Assembly (NCBI GenBank): GCA_007922195.1
Contig: ML681992.1
Location: 41,751,221 to 41,815,220, forward strand
DNA from: Podocnemis expansa
Lineage: Eukaryota > Chordata > Testudines > Podocnemididae
DNA length: 64,000 nt
Reading direction: 5' to 3'
The notes under the pieces: generated by a model
Databases searched by the model: none
Seen by the model: only the letters and a program-made list of their open reading frames with translations
What the model was told of the DNA's origin: nothing
Part shown: positions 47,990 to 60,129 of the stretch, one piece after another
Position numbering within the stretch: position 1 is the stretch's first letter
Layout of the letters: every line of letters starts with the position of its first letter
Position numbers and translations under genes: made by a program

Positions 47990-48650
47990 GGAAGGTATGA
48001 TGGAGTGGGCTTACCTAACCGAAAGAGTTAATCATACACTGTGGGTGAAGGAATTCCCAACCCCTAGATTCTGCTGGGCATGCTCTAACTGTTGCCCAAG
48101 ATAAAAGGGAGCTGCCTAACTTTTTTAGGGAAGAGTGCTGAGGAGGAATAACTCCTGGCAGGAGCTCTCAGCTGCCAGCTGCTTCAGCCCTGTAGCAGAA
48201 AAAAACCCAAAGATTCTGGAGACTTCTTGGTCTCATCAATGGTCTGAAGGCTGACACCCAGTGAGATCCCAACTTGAGAAGAGCCAGAGGACCCAACAAG
48301 CCCCAGATGACAGTGGTAGGGGAAACAATAAGACTTCGTCCAGAGGTTTGGGGTGAGTGGTATCTTCTGAGGAAGGTCAGCATGTTGAGGTAGCATCTCT
48401 GCTAACCTGGGAGGAGACTACCCCTGCCACAGACAGGGCAGTGGTGGGACACAGTGGAGTCAGGTGGGCCTGCATCTTCCTACCCGCCCCATCACTTCCA
48501 TTGGGCTGATAGCAGTTCCTTGCCTGAACCCCAGGCTGCAGAGAAGTGTACTTCCCTTAGCTATCACAGTTGTCTGCTACCTGCACAGAGCTGGCTCAAG
48601 GGCACTTACTGGCTTTGGCCATTAGGCCACACCATCCTGATACAAGGGCA
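47990..48650 (+). other. Possible LTR-retrotransposon-related segment
   Basis: A less AT-rich block, with gtgggcttacctaaccgaaa and attctgctgggcatgctcta, that I associate with interspersed reptile LTR-type sequence. No coding, no paired repeat, no primer site could be shown. It ends just before the hairpin-array element at 48,657. Weak call. Confidence 0.25.
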
Positions 48651-48656
48651 GTCATT

Positions 48657-49064
48657 GGCTATGTCTGCATCAACCTTTTTTAGTTCGGACTTGCTGGTCT
48701 GAACTAAAAAAATCTGAGGTTAGTCCAAATTAGTCTCAGGCTAGTTTGGACTTTGAACTAGCCATGCATCCTAGTTCGAACTAACTTTTTAGGTCAAACT
48801 AGAATGCATGGCTAGTTCAAGCTAATGGCTTAGTTCAAACTTTTTAAGTTTGAACTAGCCATTATCTTGCAAATTGCCCATGCTTATTTTGAACTAAAGT
48901 TAGAACTAAGCATGGAAGTCTGAACTAAGCACTGGGTCTTATGAGTTCGGACTAAGCTTTGGCTAGTCCAAACTAGACTAGCCAAAGCCTAGTGTGGCCA
49001 TGAGTCAAATTAGTCCAGACTAAGCTTGCTTAGTCCGCACTCATTTGGCAGTGTAGACATAGGC
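48657..49064. mobile_element. Second hairpin-array miniature element
   Basis: Ends ggctatgtctgcatc and inverted gcctatgtctacactgcc; ATT on both sides (48,654-48,656 and 49,065-49,067). The interior is a run of inverted pairs: 48,676-48,690 with 48,697-48,711; 48,755-48,781 with 48,793-48,818; 48,831-48,842 with 48,846-48,857; and others to about 49,040. The repeated core is tagttcgaacta or variants, again centred on TTCGAA. No coding capacity. Somewhat more decayed than the copy at 28,582. Confidence 0.7.
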
Positions 49065-50754
49065 ATTCTGACTTGTTGCTTAGAGCCACACAACTGGAGG
49101 AGGCCAGTCAGGTAGGCTGAAAATGTGATGTTTCTTCACTGACTCATCACAAGTTCCCTTCTCACAGATGATGGGGTGACCTTACCTCAGAACACAGGGT
49201 AAAACAGATTTCTTCTGAAAAGTCAGTTAACAGTAAAGGAGAGACATGTTTCTGTAATTTGTTCATACCTATTTGCCAAGAATACTTTTATTTTTGTAGT
49301 TGCAAGTGGACAATTTCCATTTATATACCACAGTGGTGTATACAGAGTAATGATCCTGGAGGAGGTTCTGGGGACCTACTGTGTGTGTATGTAAATAATG
49401 TGTAAATGCCTAACTATGCTTAGACAAATGTTGTAAAAGAGAGGGTGTATATTAAATAAATTCATGAAGCCCCAAGGTACTATATTAATGCCTGCTCGCA
49501 ATTTCCTTGTGTTTTACAGAATATTTACTGTGCAATAAAAAAGTAAAGCAACGACTTTCACAAATGTTTCAGGACTATTATTTGATACTAATCCTGTTCC
49601 TGGGACAGCACATAATTCTAATGATATACCAGTACAGAATATGAATGATTTTTCCCCCCTTTTTAATGTTCTCAACTGGGACATAGCTACGGGTGGGCCT
49701 GGGTGAGTCAGGGGCCACCCACTTGGCCCTGAAGCCCACACACCTTAGCTGTCATAATCGTGGAGCCATCTAGCAGACAGCAGCTAAGAGCAGGGCAGAG
49801 GTGCTAGTTCACCTTAGTACTAGTGTATTAAAATACAATACACTGAAAAATAAGAGGAAAACCCCCTTCCCCCCGCTTACAAAATACTATTCACCTTACT
49901 GATTGGGCCGAGACTCCACACCTAAATATTGCATGGAAGGTTAACTTTGTTCACTGTTTGGTGGTGGAGTGGACTCCATAAATAGACTTAGGTTTCTTCT
50001 AAAGTTCAAAAAGGTTACAAGAATACAGGCTAAATGACATATCTTCCTCTTTGAATCTATACTAAATTCAGGCCAAACTATTTCCCTCTAATTGTAAAAC
50101 AGAATGTTCAGAATAAATCAACAGATGGAATAGATTAAAATAAGGTCATGAGAATCAAAGAGCAGACTGAGTTCAAAAGACAGCTAGACTTCTTTTTTTT
50201 TTCTTTGATTAAAAGACTCAAAACCAAAACAGGGAGGTGAGATTACACTGCATGTATTGGACATTGGGATCCTGGGCTGATTCAGATTCAGTTTTGATTC
50301 AGATTCAGATTCAATTTCGGTGCATCAGTTCTATCCTAGTTGGGATGTTTTGTTCTCATCTAGCGAGCTTGCTGGTGAAAAGATTTGTCACTGGGGAGGG
50401 AACCTGGTGTGATCCGTCCTTAGTTCAGTAGCAGATCATGTCTCCACAGACCTCCACTTTGCCTGGGCTTTTCAGTGGTTTTATTACATTCCACTACCCC
50501 ACTTTCAGTTTCTGGAAGGTACCATTCCTTTATTTTACCATATTTGGCACCCTTTGAGAAGCTATGCCACCACCTTATTGATTTTTAGACTGGTTACAGT
50601 TTTTTTGCTGACAGAACACTGTCACTTATTATCTAGGCCAATTAAAATTTTGTTGTTGAGGAGACATGGTTTTGCAAGTTATGGTACTTGGCTGAGCCAT
50701 TTCCTTGCAGGGCAATCTCTTTCTGCAGGCAGGAAATAGGCCAATCTCTGCAAT

Positions 50755-50832
50755 GAAACTGTGGTAACTGCAAAGTAGAAGCAGAGCAACAGCGGAACTA
50801 TGGTAACTGCAAAATAGAAGTAGGGGAAAAGC
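50755..50832. repeat. 39-bp tandem duplication
   Basis: actgtggtaactgcaaagta at 50,758 and actatggtaactgcaaaata at 50,797; two copies. Confidence 0.85.
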
Positions 50833-53663
50833 AGAACAAGAACAAAATTAGCAATTAAACTATTGTCTAGCAAGCCTTATCTTTTAATTCCAGGTGGGTT
50901 TTATTGACATAAAATGTAACCCCCCAATGACATTTTGTTTACTAATATGCAAGATAATATCAGGTGAAGCAATATTCCCTGTTCTAAATAAAGGGGATAC
51001 TTATTCATGCTTGTAGTCTCTTGCTCACTGTCAACATTTAAAAGAAAACTTAAGCAGTGCTCACCACACATGCAGAAAATGTGCAGCTGAGAGTACAAAA
51101 TAGGTGTATGATTATGTGCCCGTGGCTATCATTTGTAACATTTGCTTTAGCCTGATTTCTTGCAAACCTCTTATCTTTAGAAGAAACAGAAATCCATACA
51201 GAACCCACTGCTCCATCACACACACACAATGTTTATCCATAATAGTCCCTTATTTTTCAAAACTGCATGCTTACAGGATACTTGATGATCCTCTCCTTCT
51301 TCAGAACTCACTGCAGCAGAAGCTCAGACTGGATATCTCTGGTGGGATTTCTATCTGAAATGCTCAAGTCTATTTACATCCGAGGAATACATACCAGTTT
51401 CTAAACAATTTCCAAGCAAATATTAGGTATAATCATAGCACAGGTTAGTCCAATCAAACACTTCTTCATATAGAAACATATCAAATAAAGTTTAGCTCTG
51501 ATGTAACTCCACTGACATAAAAGGGCTTATACTCGGATCAATTCAGCACCTGTTACCACAGTCACGAGAGAAAAGAGGGCTGATCTGGGTTAAGTATCAT
51601 TTTTGCAGCTGAATTATTCTTATGAGAAAGGATTCCCTTCAGAACCATTATACGTAATCGCAACTTTGGTGCAGAGAAACAGTTCATCTGCAAAATTTTA
51701 ATTCGGTTTCAGGCAGCATTCTTTTCAGCAGTAAATGATGGAGAACATAAGCAGCTGTGGATTATTTTGTCCTACTCAGAATAATTTGGCCTAAAGATAA
51801 GTAAGAGAGAAACACAAATGGGAAGGGAGAATTCTGTAAGGAAAGAATTGTGAGAATCAATCAGCACATTTTGTTCCTGCTGTACTGAAAGTGTGTTTTT
51901 CACAGACAAACTGTTTGTAAAAGCTATAGTACAAAGCGTGTTTTATAATACTTACTATAATAATAATTATCACATTTTGCTGAGGGTTAATCCTTTGGGT
52001 ATTAATTTCTTTTTTTCTCACAGTAGGCACAATGCCCATATTCATTTTTCTGCACTTAGCATATTACTAAAGATTAAGGTCTGCACAGTAAAAATCCAAA
52101 ACAAAACAGATATGTCTCAAATAAGTACAGCAGAAATGTATATATAAATCCAGAGACTGCTTTAGTGCATCATATTGCAAGATTCACCTCAAACTACACT
52201 CTCGTAATGATGAAAGTGAATAATTTGAATCATGTTATGCATATGGACTCTCCAGCCATAAAGCCTATTAAAACATGCCATATATTCTTTACATTTCTCT
52301 TGGTATCATTGAAGATCAGTTTTATGCCAAAGTAGCCTCTCGTACCCTGCTGAAATTTGAACTCAAACGTCCTGTTATTGTATAACTCCTTCTACAGCAT
52401 ATTAAATTTCAAAAAAAACAGTCTAGTTAATTAACCAAAAGCAATTCTCAGATTTAATTAAGATCATTCTACAGTATTAAAAAGTATCATTTTTATTAAT
52501 AATAAAGACATTCACACTAGTTGAAATCAAAACAAACTCATTTTTATCTATGACTTAAGCAACACAAAACACATCAAAGTTTTAAATGCATCTTTCCCAC
52601 AAAAACAAGGACTTACACAGCCATATGTTAACTCCTTGTAATAAAGCAGTGTAACCTGAATCGTAATCAAGGTCATGTTCCTTCATTTGTACTCACTGAA
52701 ACCCCTTCTCAGAAATCCATGCAACATAATGTGAAAATCTCAAAGCTCTTGTGTTTAAAATTTATATTATAAATTTAACTTCACATAGATTAACTGAAAT
52801 CTTTCTTGAACACAGTAATACCTTTCCACATTTCTTTTCAACATTCGCAATTTAATAAGAATTTTCACTGACACACAAAAAACAATGCTAATACAGAAAG
52901 GCAAAGAGGGACCATACAGAAGACATTGCTTTTACATCATAATCAGTTACCTATGTTACTGTGGTCACTTGGAATCCAATCAAGCATTAGATAGAAATGT
53001 CACAGCCTCTCTTCAGCAGATTACACTTGCTGTTAGTAATCCAAAATGATAGGAAGACAGAATATCTGTGTAGCTGGAAAGATTCAGTGATGCTGCAATT
53101 ATTATATTACTGATTACTTTAAACTTTGGGGAGTTAATCCTCTGGGTATTAATTTACTTACTGTGGCTGTACAGTACAGTTTCTAGTGCCTTACCCTTTA
53201 GAGGGCTGTCACCGTAATTATTCCATATAGTGCAGCCAACAAGTTCTTCCTGTCTATCTCACTGTATATAAGATGTCCCCATGTGACACTGTCAACATCA
53301 AACTTTATTCAAAGAAGAACCTATTATTACTCTGTACTGGAACTGGGGAGAAGATGGATGCTCTGTTTCACAAAGGAATTCAAAATTTTGAAACAATTTA
53401 ATTCTGAATTTGAATGAAAGCCCAAAATATTGAAGTTTTCCATGAAAGAAAATTCTGATTTTTTTCAGGGGAGGAGTGGATAGAAATGTTTAACTCTGAC
53501 TTCATATTTCAGTTTTGACATTTTTTGTTTTATGTTATGTTATAATCAAAGAGCATGGAAAAACTCTCATCTGAAGAGAGATTTTGAAAAGACTGGGACT
53601 TTACCAATAAACATACAGTACCTGTAACACAAATTAAAATAATTGTAAATATTTAAGTCTACC

Positions 53664-53711
<48 letters not shown>

Positions 53712-53712
53712 T
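53664..53712. repeat. (TTA)n microsatellite
   Basis: About 16 uninterrupted tta units. Confidence 0.97.
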
Positions 53713-55044
53713 AATCAGTGGTACCTGCTACTGATGCTGCTACTATACATGTCTTTTGGAATGCTGCTTTAATATTTGTGCATAAGATTCCTGGTCCAGT
53801 TCTGAAAAATGTATGGGACATTTGAGATTCTTTCAGAAGACACATGCTCCTATCTTTGCAGATTGCAAATTAAAGCCTCCAAGTGGATTCACTGAGGATG
53901 AACCTCCATTCAAATCAACAGAGATCCAAGTATTGTCTCAAGAAGTTGCTAAAGAGCAACACCATCCACTTCCTATGCCACTGGGGGATCAGATGAAATT
54001 GCTATCAGCATCTGTTGATCTTTGGAGCAAAAGGGAATGACTGTACCTGAATTCTGAACCCTTGCATCACAGAACAATACACTGCTGCCTGGCCAGCCAT
54101 GAAAGAGATCTCTTGCAGGAACATTTTTTTTAGATGGTGTTTTAGTAATCATGGGGGAAAAAAAACATGCCTGAGTGATATTGCGTTGGTGTATTTGTCC
54201 TTCAAGTGTTCTGGAAAAAAAAAATACAGCAAGCCCTCAATGCCTTCAAGCTATGATTGGAATCAGAATTTATAATGTTTAGGGCATGATGCGTTTTAAA
54301 TTAAATGTGAGACATGATTTATCGGCAAAATAAAAAGTATGCACTTATTATACAGAAGAATATCCTACCCATCAGATGGGTTAAATACAATACTGTATGG
54401 CACAGTTATTCACATAACTTGAACATCAATGAACTGTTGGATCAATATTTTTCAGACTGTCAGTCACAAAACAAAGAAATATAATTGATTAGACAAAACA
54501 AGCTAAAATTCTTCCAATCTACTGGTATGGCACACTGCAAATTGAAGTACTTGTCATGTTCTGAAGTGAAACAAGTCCACAGTCAAAAACCCATGTGCCA
54601 GATGTGCACAACGCTGTGTAAACCGCTGCTGTTCTGTCTGCAGAACAAGCCGCCAGCCATTTAACATTACTTGAGGAGACCATGGAGGTGGATGGAACCC
54701 AGAAAGAAAATGCGTTTACTATAGAACTCAGAAACTTTTCTTCTTTCTACTCACTATTCACTGTTCAATGTTCTCTTTTTACATCAGTAAATTGCTGCTG
54801 TAACAGATCCTGGTAAAGCTTCCAATAATGAACTTGCCAGAGAGAGAACTAATTTTTTGGCTAATAAAAAAGATCAATAAGAAGGTTTATTTTATGTTAC
54901 TACTTTCCCCTGTAAATTAAGGTTCATTTGGTAGATGATAGTGATTGGAAAATGTCAAAAGTCCTGAGTATGAAGGCTCCTAGTTTAGACAGGCAATCAA
55001 AACGGAGCCACAGCTCTTATTAATTAAAAATGATACAAGACCTG

Positions 55045-55260
55045 CCATAACTGAGGAGCAGTGGCTAAATAGTTAAGATGCTCAGCTACAATCCTAACAG
55101 TGGAAGGTTTGTGTCTCACGTGATCTCACACTGAAAGCTCATCTCCAATTCACCCAGATGCAGAGTAGGGATCTGTTCCATTGGAGTAAAGCAGTCAGAT
55201 GTGATGCTGACTGCATCAGGAAACTGACATTACTTCACTGCATCAGCCCACAATAGGCAG
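55045..55260 (+). repeat. tRNA-derived SINE
   Basis: A-box-like tggctaaatagttaagatgc at 55,062 and B-box-like aggtttgtgtctca at 55,104, followed by a tail with ctgttccattggagtaaagc and a duplicated gatgctgactgcatc. Resembles a common turtle SINE by recollection. Decayed. Confidence 0.45.
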
Positions 55261-55429
55261 ATGTGGGATAATCTGAACCTCATATTGGTTGGATCTTGAT
55301 CTATAATAGTTAGAGACTGACTTAAATTATGAATCACAAGATTTAACATTTCTTCTTAAAATTGTTATAATGAATTATATCAATGCTAGGTTTGTTTTTT
55401 TTTTTTAATACCACAGTAAGTGCCCAGTT

Positions 55430-56330
55430 CTTTTTTAAGACTTATGAAGGTTTTCGGCCTCAATGCCATTCTGTGATGATGAGTTCCACTCTTCAGTTTG
55501 CTTTAATGGGTTTTGAATTTGCCAACTTTTAATCTGACTGAAAGTCTCCTTGTTCTTGTGTTATGAAATAGGGAGAAATAAAAAGCCTGATCTACCTGCT
55601 GTGTCCCATTCACTGTTCTATAAACTTTTCTCATGTTACCTTCTATGTCTCCTTTCAGTATCTTTCTGTACAAAAAATTCTTCCATGCCCTTCTAATCTT
55701 GCAATAATCTGTTTGAGATAAGAAGACAAGAATTCTCAATGAGGTCACACTACTCAGTGATGTGATGTCATTACAATATTTCCTGTATCATTCTCCATCT
55801 CATTCCAGATGCATCTGAACATCATCTTAGCTTTTTTCACTGCATCTTCACACCAAACAGAAATCTGAATTGAACTGTTTTCACTCATTCTCAGGTCACT
55901 TTCTTGACATCATACAGTTAACTTAGAACCTTGTAGTGAGTCTGAGTGACACAATTTTTCACCTACAACATGCAATTCTATCCAGCTGGCTACCCTCCAA
56001 TCCCCTGATCTAATAGCTGTTTTTAATAAGAGATTGTATGTTTTTGCTAACAGCTCAGACACTTCATACTTGTGCTACTTCAGAACTGTGGGCTGTATAC
56101 CATCTGGGCCTGCAGACTTGGAGCCCAGGAAAGCTTATGCCCAAAGAAAAGTGTTAGTCTTTAAGGTGCCACAGGACTACTGTTGTTTTCAGTTTTTCTA
56201 AGTTCCTTGAGAGCTTTTGGTCCACCAATCCAGGTAGTAATTTGTTCTTAATCGATAGCCTTATTCTAGCACCACATTTTGATACCTCAGTACCTCCTCC
56301 CTTATGAACTGAAAAAGACAACATTTAAGT
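55430..56330 (-). mobile_element. CR1-clade LINE, ORF2 portion
   Basis: Minus-strand frame 55,748-55,503 reads KILKGDIEGNMRKVYRTVNG, then FYFSLFHNTRTRRLSVRLKV and ends GKFKTH, the ORF2 C-terminal region of CR1-type elements. More upstream ORF2 is present as decayed frames out to about 56,330. A PLE fragment is inserted at 56,120. Confidence 0.65.
56120..56190 (+). repeat. PLE terminal fragment within LINE
   Basis: gagcccaggaaagcttatgc and gttagtctttaaggtgccac are the PLE 3' terminal landmarks, in plus orientation. Only about 70 bp remain. Confidence 0.7.
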
Positions 56331-56334
56331 TCAG

Positions 56335-57222
56335 CTCTACTGCTGCAATGAAGATGGATGAAAGGAAGTCATAACAAAGGGCCCTATTTCATAAGTGAAA
56401 TCATAGGACAGGTGGGACCAGAGGGACTGGTTTAAATCCTAATGGCTGTTTTTTCTCTGAAATGTATAATTTCCCTATCTTCACTCCCCACTTAAATTAC
56501 TTGCTTCCTATAGATTTGATCACTTGAAATATCTTACAGTGGTAGTCACTGATTTCAAGAAACATCTATAGTAAATCATGTGAATCTTACAGGCTAGCAT
56601 GCATGGAACAATACCAGAGAAGGAAGAGAAATGTAGCTTTCCATGGCATTATCATCCTTTTATTTGCTGAGCTGGCTCTAGTAATAATGAATAAATTTCT
56701 GCAGTGGGAGGCAGTATATATATTTTTTCCAATGTGAACTTTGTTATCTAGAGCTAAACAATTTTAATTAAGTTTGTTTGTTTTTAATACACAGTAGAAA
56801 TGAAAGTAAAATTGCTGATTTAGGAATAGGAGTAAACATTTTGGTACAATGTGTTATTAACATTATATTCATTTTATATATGTTTACGCTGCGAAATACA
56901 TAGGTTAAGTATTACTGAACTCTTTCATATTCACTGTGCTGATAAGTTCTTGTCCTGATCTCATTGGTATCAATGGAAATATATTATTCTGTGGTGGCAT
57001 AGAAAATTCTATGTAGGAAGAATGTTAAAAATAATAAAATTATAGCTGCTTAACATCATTTTAATTAGTAGTTTTGTGCTCTGATTAAATTTGTCCACTT
57101 TTAATAAAGTGAGATAAATTGCTTCTATTCTGAAATCAGTGTTCAATTTATTTATTAATACAATGACTACATAAAGCCCCTTTAAATGCCCAGTTGTCTA
57201 TTTCCATACACTAGAACAACAA
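56335..57222. other. No gene recognised
   Basis: AT-rich unique sequence. Confidence 0.5.
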
Positions 57223-57224
57223 AT

Positions 57225-57325
57225 TCCAAAGAGGCAGCCGTCTTAGTTTACTTCAGTAAAACAAACAAGGAGTCAAATTTATTTTGTTAGTCTTTAAGTG
57301 CCACAGGACTCTGTGTTTGTAGAGC
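57225..57325. repeat. Short PLE terminal snapback
   Basis: The leader ttccaaagaggcagcc as at 4,045, then acaaacaaggagtc facing gactctgtgtttgt across the ttagtctttaagtgcca string. A shortened version of the snapback, lacking most of both arms. Confidence 0.6.
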
Positions 57326-57329
57326 AAGG

Positions 57330-59080
57330 TAACTCATTCAAATTCAAGAGCTAGTTTAACTTCTGCTAAAACCTTCTGAAGGGTCAAAATAGCTTGGTTA
57401 ACTTTTTCAAATTTAATGCAACAATTTATTTTCAGACTTCCAAACTGGGGGGGCGGGGTTCTGACTCATAAATCTTTAATATACATTGTCCAAGGGAAGT
57501 TGTGAGTTTGTCAAAGGAAATAAATGCACTTGTAATGACTGTTTTTGACCTATTAGACCTGTTTAACAAGCCATTCATTTAAAAAAAAAAGTGTGTAAAA
57601 ACAAAACCAAAAACAAAAAAACAAAACAAAACAAAGACTTTACAGATATACTTAAGAAGGCACTTAAAAATGCACATCTCTAAACAAAGCAAATGCAAAA
57701 TGTTTTTAACCTGTTATAATTTGTAAGAGCAGAGCAGAGATTGAACTGTGGCTCAGTAACACTTGAGTCCCTTTTTTTCCCTTGCTCAATGGAGAAAGCA
57801 AGGTGTATCCTACCTTTTCCTAGCATAACTTACTTCTCCCAATGAGCTGACTAAACTGTGCACTATCTATCACAATATCTAGGGAACATCAGCTGCTGCC
57901 AACAGTGACAAAGTCAAACAGCAGTAAGAGAGTCCTATTGGATACTAGGATGTATGAGTGTGGTGGAAGGCAGGTACATCAGCTCAGCAATAGCAAAAGG
58001 CCCTTTTCCCCACTAGCTAAAAAGAGGTTACCTCAAGGCAACTAGGAGCACATAAGACCAGTAAGGGCTATCTGTGACCAGTAACAACTCTTCTTCTGGT
58101 GAGAGGGAGGACAGGTAAGCTGCAGCAGGCAACAGAGAAAAAAACATTTCTCCTTGATAAAAGTCTGCTCTCCATCCAATAGTGAAAGGAAGCAAGCTAA
58201 CGTCTAGTTTTGGGAAGGACTGGCACCCAGAAGCTGGCATAGCAAGTCAGCAGCCCAAGAAGAGAAAAGAAAAAGATACATTTTTTTTTGTATTATCAGT
58301 TTGTTTCTTTGATATGGCTGAAGAGTCATGGCTGGGCCTGCCCTGAGGCCCAGCTAGTAAAATATTGATCAAAAAAACCCAAGTAAGGACAAATCTCTCT
58401 CAAGTGAGAGTGATTTACTCTAGCCCACTAACCACCTCCAGAGGTACCTTGCCACATAGGCCACTGCCCCTCCATCCCTTGGTTCTTCTACCAATCTGCT
58501 GGCCAGCACAGATGAACCAATGCACCAGAGTAAGTATGCTGCTCTAGGAAAGGGGTTGGCACATCTTAATTTCCCCATGCAACAAGGAGCAAGCAGAGAC
58601 CAAATTGTTATTCTGAGCCATAATTCAATCTGTTTATTCTTGCATGCGATTGTTAGAGTCTCCTATCTGTCACAGAGTCTGACATATGAGAAAGGGTTTG
58701 CTTCGGTGCATTGCCTCGTGCAAACACAAACCAATGAGGGATCTGCACAAAGGGTAGAGATGGCCATACGTATTTGCCACAGCCTGTTTTCCTTGCTCAT
58801 ACGACCATTTGACTTTTTCCTATTCTGTTCTTGATGGCTTTAATCACAGTCCAACAGATCTGCTGCCATCCTGAATTATCCTCTGCAACAGTTCCCCATG
58901 TGTTTAATTTGATTTAGCCATTTTTAGGTGAACTGTGAGCTGTCCTTATATCATTTTCATTAGCATCCCAGTGTAAGTGTTCTTGTTTTCAACTGTCCAT
59001 AAAATATGACTTTGGGGAGTGATGTATCATCCACATGTACAAGGTGATCAGAGAAGTTGCACCTATATCGTTAGGGATTC
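57330..59080. other. No gene recognised; A-rich tract
   Basis: A-rich low complexity at 57,579-57,635. No coding signal found. Confidence 0.5.
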
Positions 59081-59084
59081 AAAG

Positions 59085-59180
59085 TTAATTATAAAAAAGC
59101 AAGAAGTCTTGTGGCACTTAAAGGCTAACAGATTTATTTATCACATGAGCTTCTATGGGAGAAAATCCCACTTCAGACAC
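59085..59180 (-). repeat. PLE terminal fragment
   Basis: agtcttgtggcacttaaagg, ctaacagatttatttatcac and ggagaaaatcccacttcaga in the orientation of the left snapback arm; no right arm follows. Confidence 0.65.
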
Positions 59181-59334
59181 TTTGAAGCGGCGGAACTTAC
59201 AGAATTGGATGAGAATGTAGCACTGATCCATGACTAGAAGTATGTGGTATCCTGTCCGTCTACTTGATGTAACGAAGAGTGCTTAACACAATTGCACAAA
59301 AGACACTAATCTGGGGCGAAGTCAAACACCTCTC

Positions 59335-60125
59335 ATATTTCAGCAGCAATGAAAAAGTTGGCCACAGGCACAGTTGGCTTTAGAAATGTGCTGTGTGAGT
59401 TCTTCGTCAATCATTGTATTATTAAATAAAGTGCTGCCAAGACAGCAAAAGTTTTCTACTGAATTAAGCATCCTGTCCTCAATTGTGATTTCAGGGGCAG
59501 AACACATTTTTTTCCTGGAGCATGGGCAATAAGGCACTTCAGTTTCCTTGAGGCTGATAGAGTCCAAATCACTTTACTGATGTAGAAAAGCAGTCAGTTA
59601 GATGCTGCACTTCTTCTAATGTACATGCTATGGGTGCACAGCATCAAAGAACTCCCTAACCAGGAAGTCAATCACTTAAGTGTGAGCACAAAGATGATTG
59701 AAAATGAAGATGCTGCCATCTGTGCAGAACTCAATGAATATACTCTAGTTGCAGTCTTTGAAAGACTCTAGAAGCACAACGTCGTAGAGAATACTGAACA
59801 GTATAGGTGTGAGCATGCAGCCCTGGTTAATGCCTTTTGTGACAAAGAAAAGGGTCTGATGAAGCACCATTTTCCAACACTCTGGTCGGCATGACATACA
59901 TAATGGGTACAAGAAGGTGAAGAATCTGTGCATGCACCTGACCTTTCATGCAAGATCCACCACTAGAGAGCTACATGGTTAACAATAACAAAGGCTTTTG
60001 TCAAGTCTACAAACACCATACCATGGTCCCAGTTTTGTTCACAATATTTTTTCCCTGTATCAGATAAGCAACAGAAATAATATGTTCTGTATTAGATCCC
60101 ATGCAACAACTATACTGCTTGTGTG
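59335..60125 (-). mobile_element. LINE reverse transcriptase fragment
   Basis: On the minus strand from about 60,030: VFVDLTKAFVIVN (RT box), KGINQGCMLTPILFSILYD (frame 59,933-59,745; the QGC motif of RT), then the stretch with EITIEDRMLNSVENFCCLGS and TLFNNTMIDEELTQHISKAN (59,567-59,340). The order and motifs are those of a non-LTR RT in the group also seen at 31,310. Frames are split. RTE-like, clade unsettled. Confidence 0.7.
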
Positions 60126-60129
60126 TAAT

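Larger units (their letters stand above)
49070..55040. other. Long stretch without recognised gene
   Basis: Minor items: degenerate attcag repeats at 50,281-50,320; a two-copy 39-bp tandem at 50,755-50,832; the ancient motif at about 51,495-51,545; an AT-rich repeat-like block at 53,370-53,530; and (TTA)n at 53,664-53,712. Frames such as 53,813-54,040 are not recognised. I see no exon or RNA gene. Confidence 0.5.
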
